A stretch of 64,000 nucleotides of DNA from Neckera pumila. Its lineage: Eukaryota; Streptophyta; Bryopsida; Hypnales; Neckeraceae. Both the position numbers and the translations under genes were made by a program. The stretch is from positions 17,219,660-17,283,659 of the forward strand of contig OZ018414.1 in NCBI GenBank assembly GCA_963969595.1. The letters run 5' to 3'. The notes beneath the pieces were generated by a model. The model was not told the DNA's origin, ran no database searches, and saw only the letters and a program-made list of their open reading frames with translations. Positions 61,874-64,000 of the stretch are shown piece after piece (position 1 is the stretch's first letter; every line of letters starts with the position of its first letter).

Positions 61874-62146
61874 AGGGGTTTTTTTTGAGCAATTTTTCAC
61901 TCAAAAGCGATACTTTTTTTGCCCACACAATATTCTTGCTTTCCAATGGATGAAATCGCGTATTTGCTACCAAATCTTGGGACGGTACCGCTCAATTTTG
62001 GATGAAAGTACATCATTTTGGATGAATAAATGAAATTTCATCCATTGATTGCAAATTGCATCCTTTTCTAAGGATGTAAATAGCTTCCACCTTGCAGAGA
62101 TTTTTGCTTTCTGTATTGCCTAAAATAAATGAAAAAAAAAATCCCT
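61874..62146. repeat. Dispersed repeat with poly-T/poly-A inverted ends, copy 2
   Basis: Second copy of 37275-37562, same orientation, ends AGGGGTTTTTTTT and AAAAAAAATCCCT. Confidence 0.55.
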
Positions 62147-62781
62147 GCTTACCGGGACGTGTGGCGTGCCCCAGTGGAGATGCTCTTACTCAGCTGCCAT
62201 GGAGTCCCCACTTCAGTCCATCTATGGATCAATGTCAGAAATAATGTATTTGATGTTCACCTGATGATTGGGTTGGGTTCGGTTATTGAGCCAAAGCAGT
62301 CGTAATTTACGGCGGCCTTCATGCCTGCCTCCGGCCCTCCAGCACAGATTAACTTAAAGCTTAAATTAAGCTATAAGCAGTTGAATCTGCTGCAAGTGAG
62401 CTGATGACTGATAAGTTAACTTTTATATCCATTTTCAAACTTCAATACCCTGTCCACCCTGTCTGTCTCTTCCATCAATGATGCTTGGAATGCCAGCTTT
62501 CTGGAGGAGGTCCGAGTCCATCTCTCTACAGTCCCACTCTTTCCATTCATGGGTTCATCCATGAAGCCTGAAACATAAAATTTAATAAGTCACACAAATA
62601 GTTCTAAGATAACCTTTAATTGTGTCAAAAGAAAAAAATCCATAAATTTAAGGTACTCTTGTCTGTATGAGCATATCCTGCATTTAGTTTGCAATTGATC
62701 AATGGAATGGGAACAATTAACATAGAATTCAATCCAAACCGAGTAGGTGGGATTGATTTTTCAGCTAGTGGTGTTCTTAAT
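62147..62781. other. Intergenic sequence
   Basis: Nothing recognised on either strand. Confidence 0.4.
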
Positions 62782-63723
62782 TTAACCCCTAAAGGACCGA
62801 GGCCTTTTTTCTGCCAAAAAACTCTCAAAACTGCCATTTCTAGAGCAAAGAGTACAAAAATGTGAAAAATGTTTTTTTTGCACATCTAACTGTAGGATCT
62901 TATACCTAACTAGTATGAGAATGTGTGGAAAAAATTTCAGAATTTTTGACCGCACAGATTGCAAGATATCTGCGTTTAAAGTGGAAAAAACAAGATTTTC
63001 AGCACATTGCGGGACCAGATTTTTTGACTTTAAAAACATTTTTAACTTAAAATTTTTGCACCATAGCATTTTGAGCTTTAAATCTTTACAGTGGAGAATT
63101 GAGTTGAGAGTCTAGGAAAAAAAAAAAATCAAAAAAACTTAATTATCATTCTTTAAAAAATTGTTAAGTAGAAGTAGGTACGAGATAGAAGGAAAATCTA
63201 AAATATTCATATTTTTTTATGGAATTAAAATGCACTAATCCCAATGACGAGATTGTTCTAGCAAGAAAACTAAACCATTACAAAAAAAAGAATTGAAAAG
63301 TTACAAAAATTGCATTCCGAAATGAATCCTACAAGTTCTTTTTTTCAAGAAGATGCTCTAACTGCCTGAAAAACAAGAATGTCCATAACTTCCTCATAGC
63401 AAATCCAATTGAAATGAATCAAAGCTTTCTAGATAGACAAAAATATAATCTATAAGAATTTATTTTTTTATTTTTTTTATTTTTTTTTAAATTCAAAATT
63501 TTGCAAATTTTTTTTGTTGCCCTTCCTCCCCACGCATTCCAAGAAATGGCATAACTTCTTGCTCGAAGGTCCGATTTCGAAATTTTTTTTTTCCGCCACA
63601 TAACTCTCTCAATTCTTCACCTTTTCAAAAAGTTTCAAAGAATCACAACAAAATTTCAGCCCGTAGGTACCTGCCCAAAAACGCATTTGTCCCCCAAAGG
63701 GACAATGGGCCTTTAGGGGTTAA
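62782..63723 (+). mobile_element. piggyBac-like element PB14 (type A)
   Basis: TTAA edges, ends CCCCTAAAGGACCGAGG and GGGCCTTTAGGGG. A full-length copy with clean ends on both sides. Confidence 0.8.
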
Positions 63724-64000
63724 CTTCATGGTTTTGGAATGGAATTATGGAATTCTATATTGAATGAATGGCTCTCTGCTAGGCTGGATGTACGGGTAAA
63801 TTTAACTTAAGCTTACTCCTTAACCTTCTGGGCTGAATGATTAGTACAACTGAACTAAATTAGCCTATGCATGAGCGAGCTATTTTGTGTTTTGTACTAG
63901 AGAATGCGTCGAGTGCGGCAGATTCTGCGCAGGAACGAGCCAGTGGGCGAGCCCAGCAGGTGTGAGTGTTTCTAACTCCACCCTTAAGTTAGAAAGTGGC
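63724..64000. other. Window edge, nothing recognised
   Basis: No coding or repeat feature could be supported in the last 277 bases. Confidence 0.4.

Noticed and set aside
1..64000. tRNA and rRNA genes
   Set aside because: No cloverleaf with matching A- and B-box sequences and no rRNA core was noticed by eye; a tRNAscan run would settle it.

Overview
The window looks like nuclear DNA of a land plant. It carries three intact, intron-rich genes whose proteins follow plant family patterns: the GINS subunit PSF1, a secreted purple acid phosphatase, and a GH37 trehalase. All introns I placed are GT-AG. The rest is AT-rich and filled with short non-autonomous DNA transposons. I see no LTR retrotransposon and only one decayed LINE tail. 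A non-seed plant such as a moss is my guess, but the sequence alone does not settle the lineage.

Layout. At 1748-4842 (+) lies PSF1 in six exons, with an E2F-type site about 100 bases upstream of its ATG. At 6471-8591 (-) a six-exon purple acid phosphatase gene converges on it; the gap between them holds a small transposon and unrecognised coding-like debris. From about 9 kb to 28 kb there is no intact gene, only transposons and AT-rich sequence. At 28019-35111 (-) lies a complete twelve-exon trehalase gene with a TATA box. From 36 kb to 64 kb transposons again dominate, plus a LINE 3' end with a poly(A) tail at 38.7-39.86 kb.

The three genes share no obvious pathway (DNA replication initiation, extracellular phosphate scavenging, trehalose hydrolysis) and each appears to be regulated on its own.

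The most striking content is a family of fourteen elements of about 0.85-1.3 kb. Each is bounded by TTAA and begins CCCCTAAAG, with the matching CTTTAGGGG at the other end. These are the marks of piggyBac-type cut-and-paste transposition, although no transposase lies in the window. One copy has TTAT on both sides, which shows that the four bases are a true target duplication. A tandem 1.9-kb duplication carries such an element in the same TTAA in both units but in opposite orientations. A second family with CATTAG...TAATG ends sits inside two piggyBac-like elements without any visible target duplication, and one CATTAG element has itself been invaded by a piggyBac-like element. Further families include a 755-bp element with TTGA duplications, a TAAGGT family, a 292-bp element with 48-bp near-identical ends, and long fold-back hairpins.

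All repeat boundaries were read by eye and may be off by a few bases.
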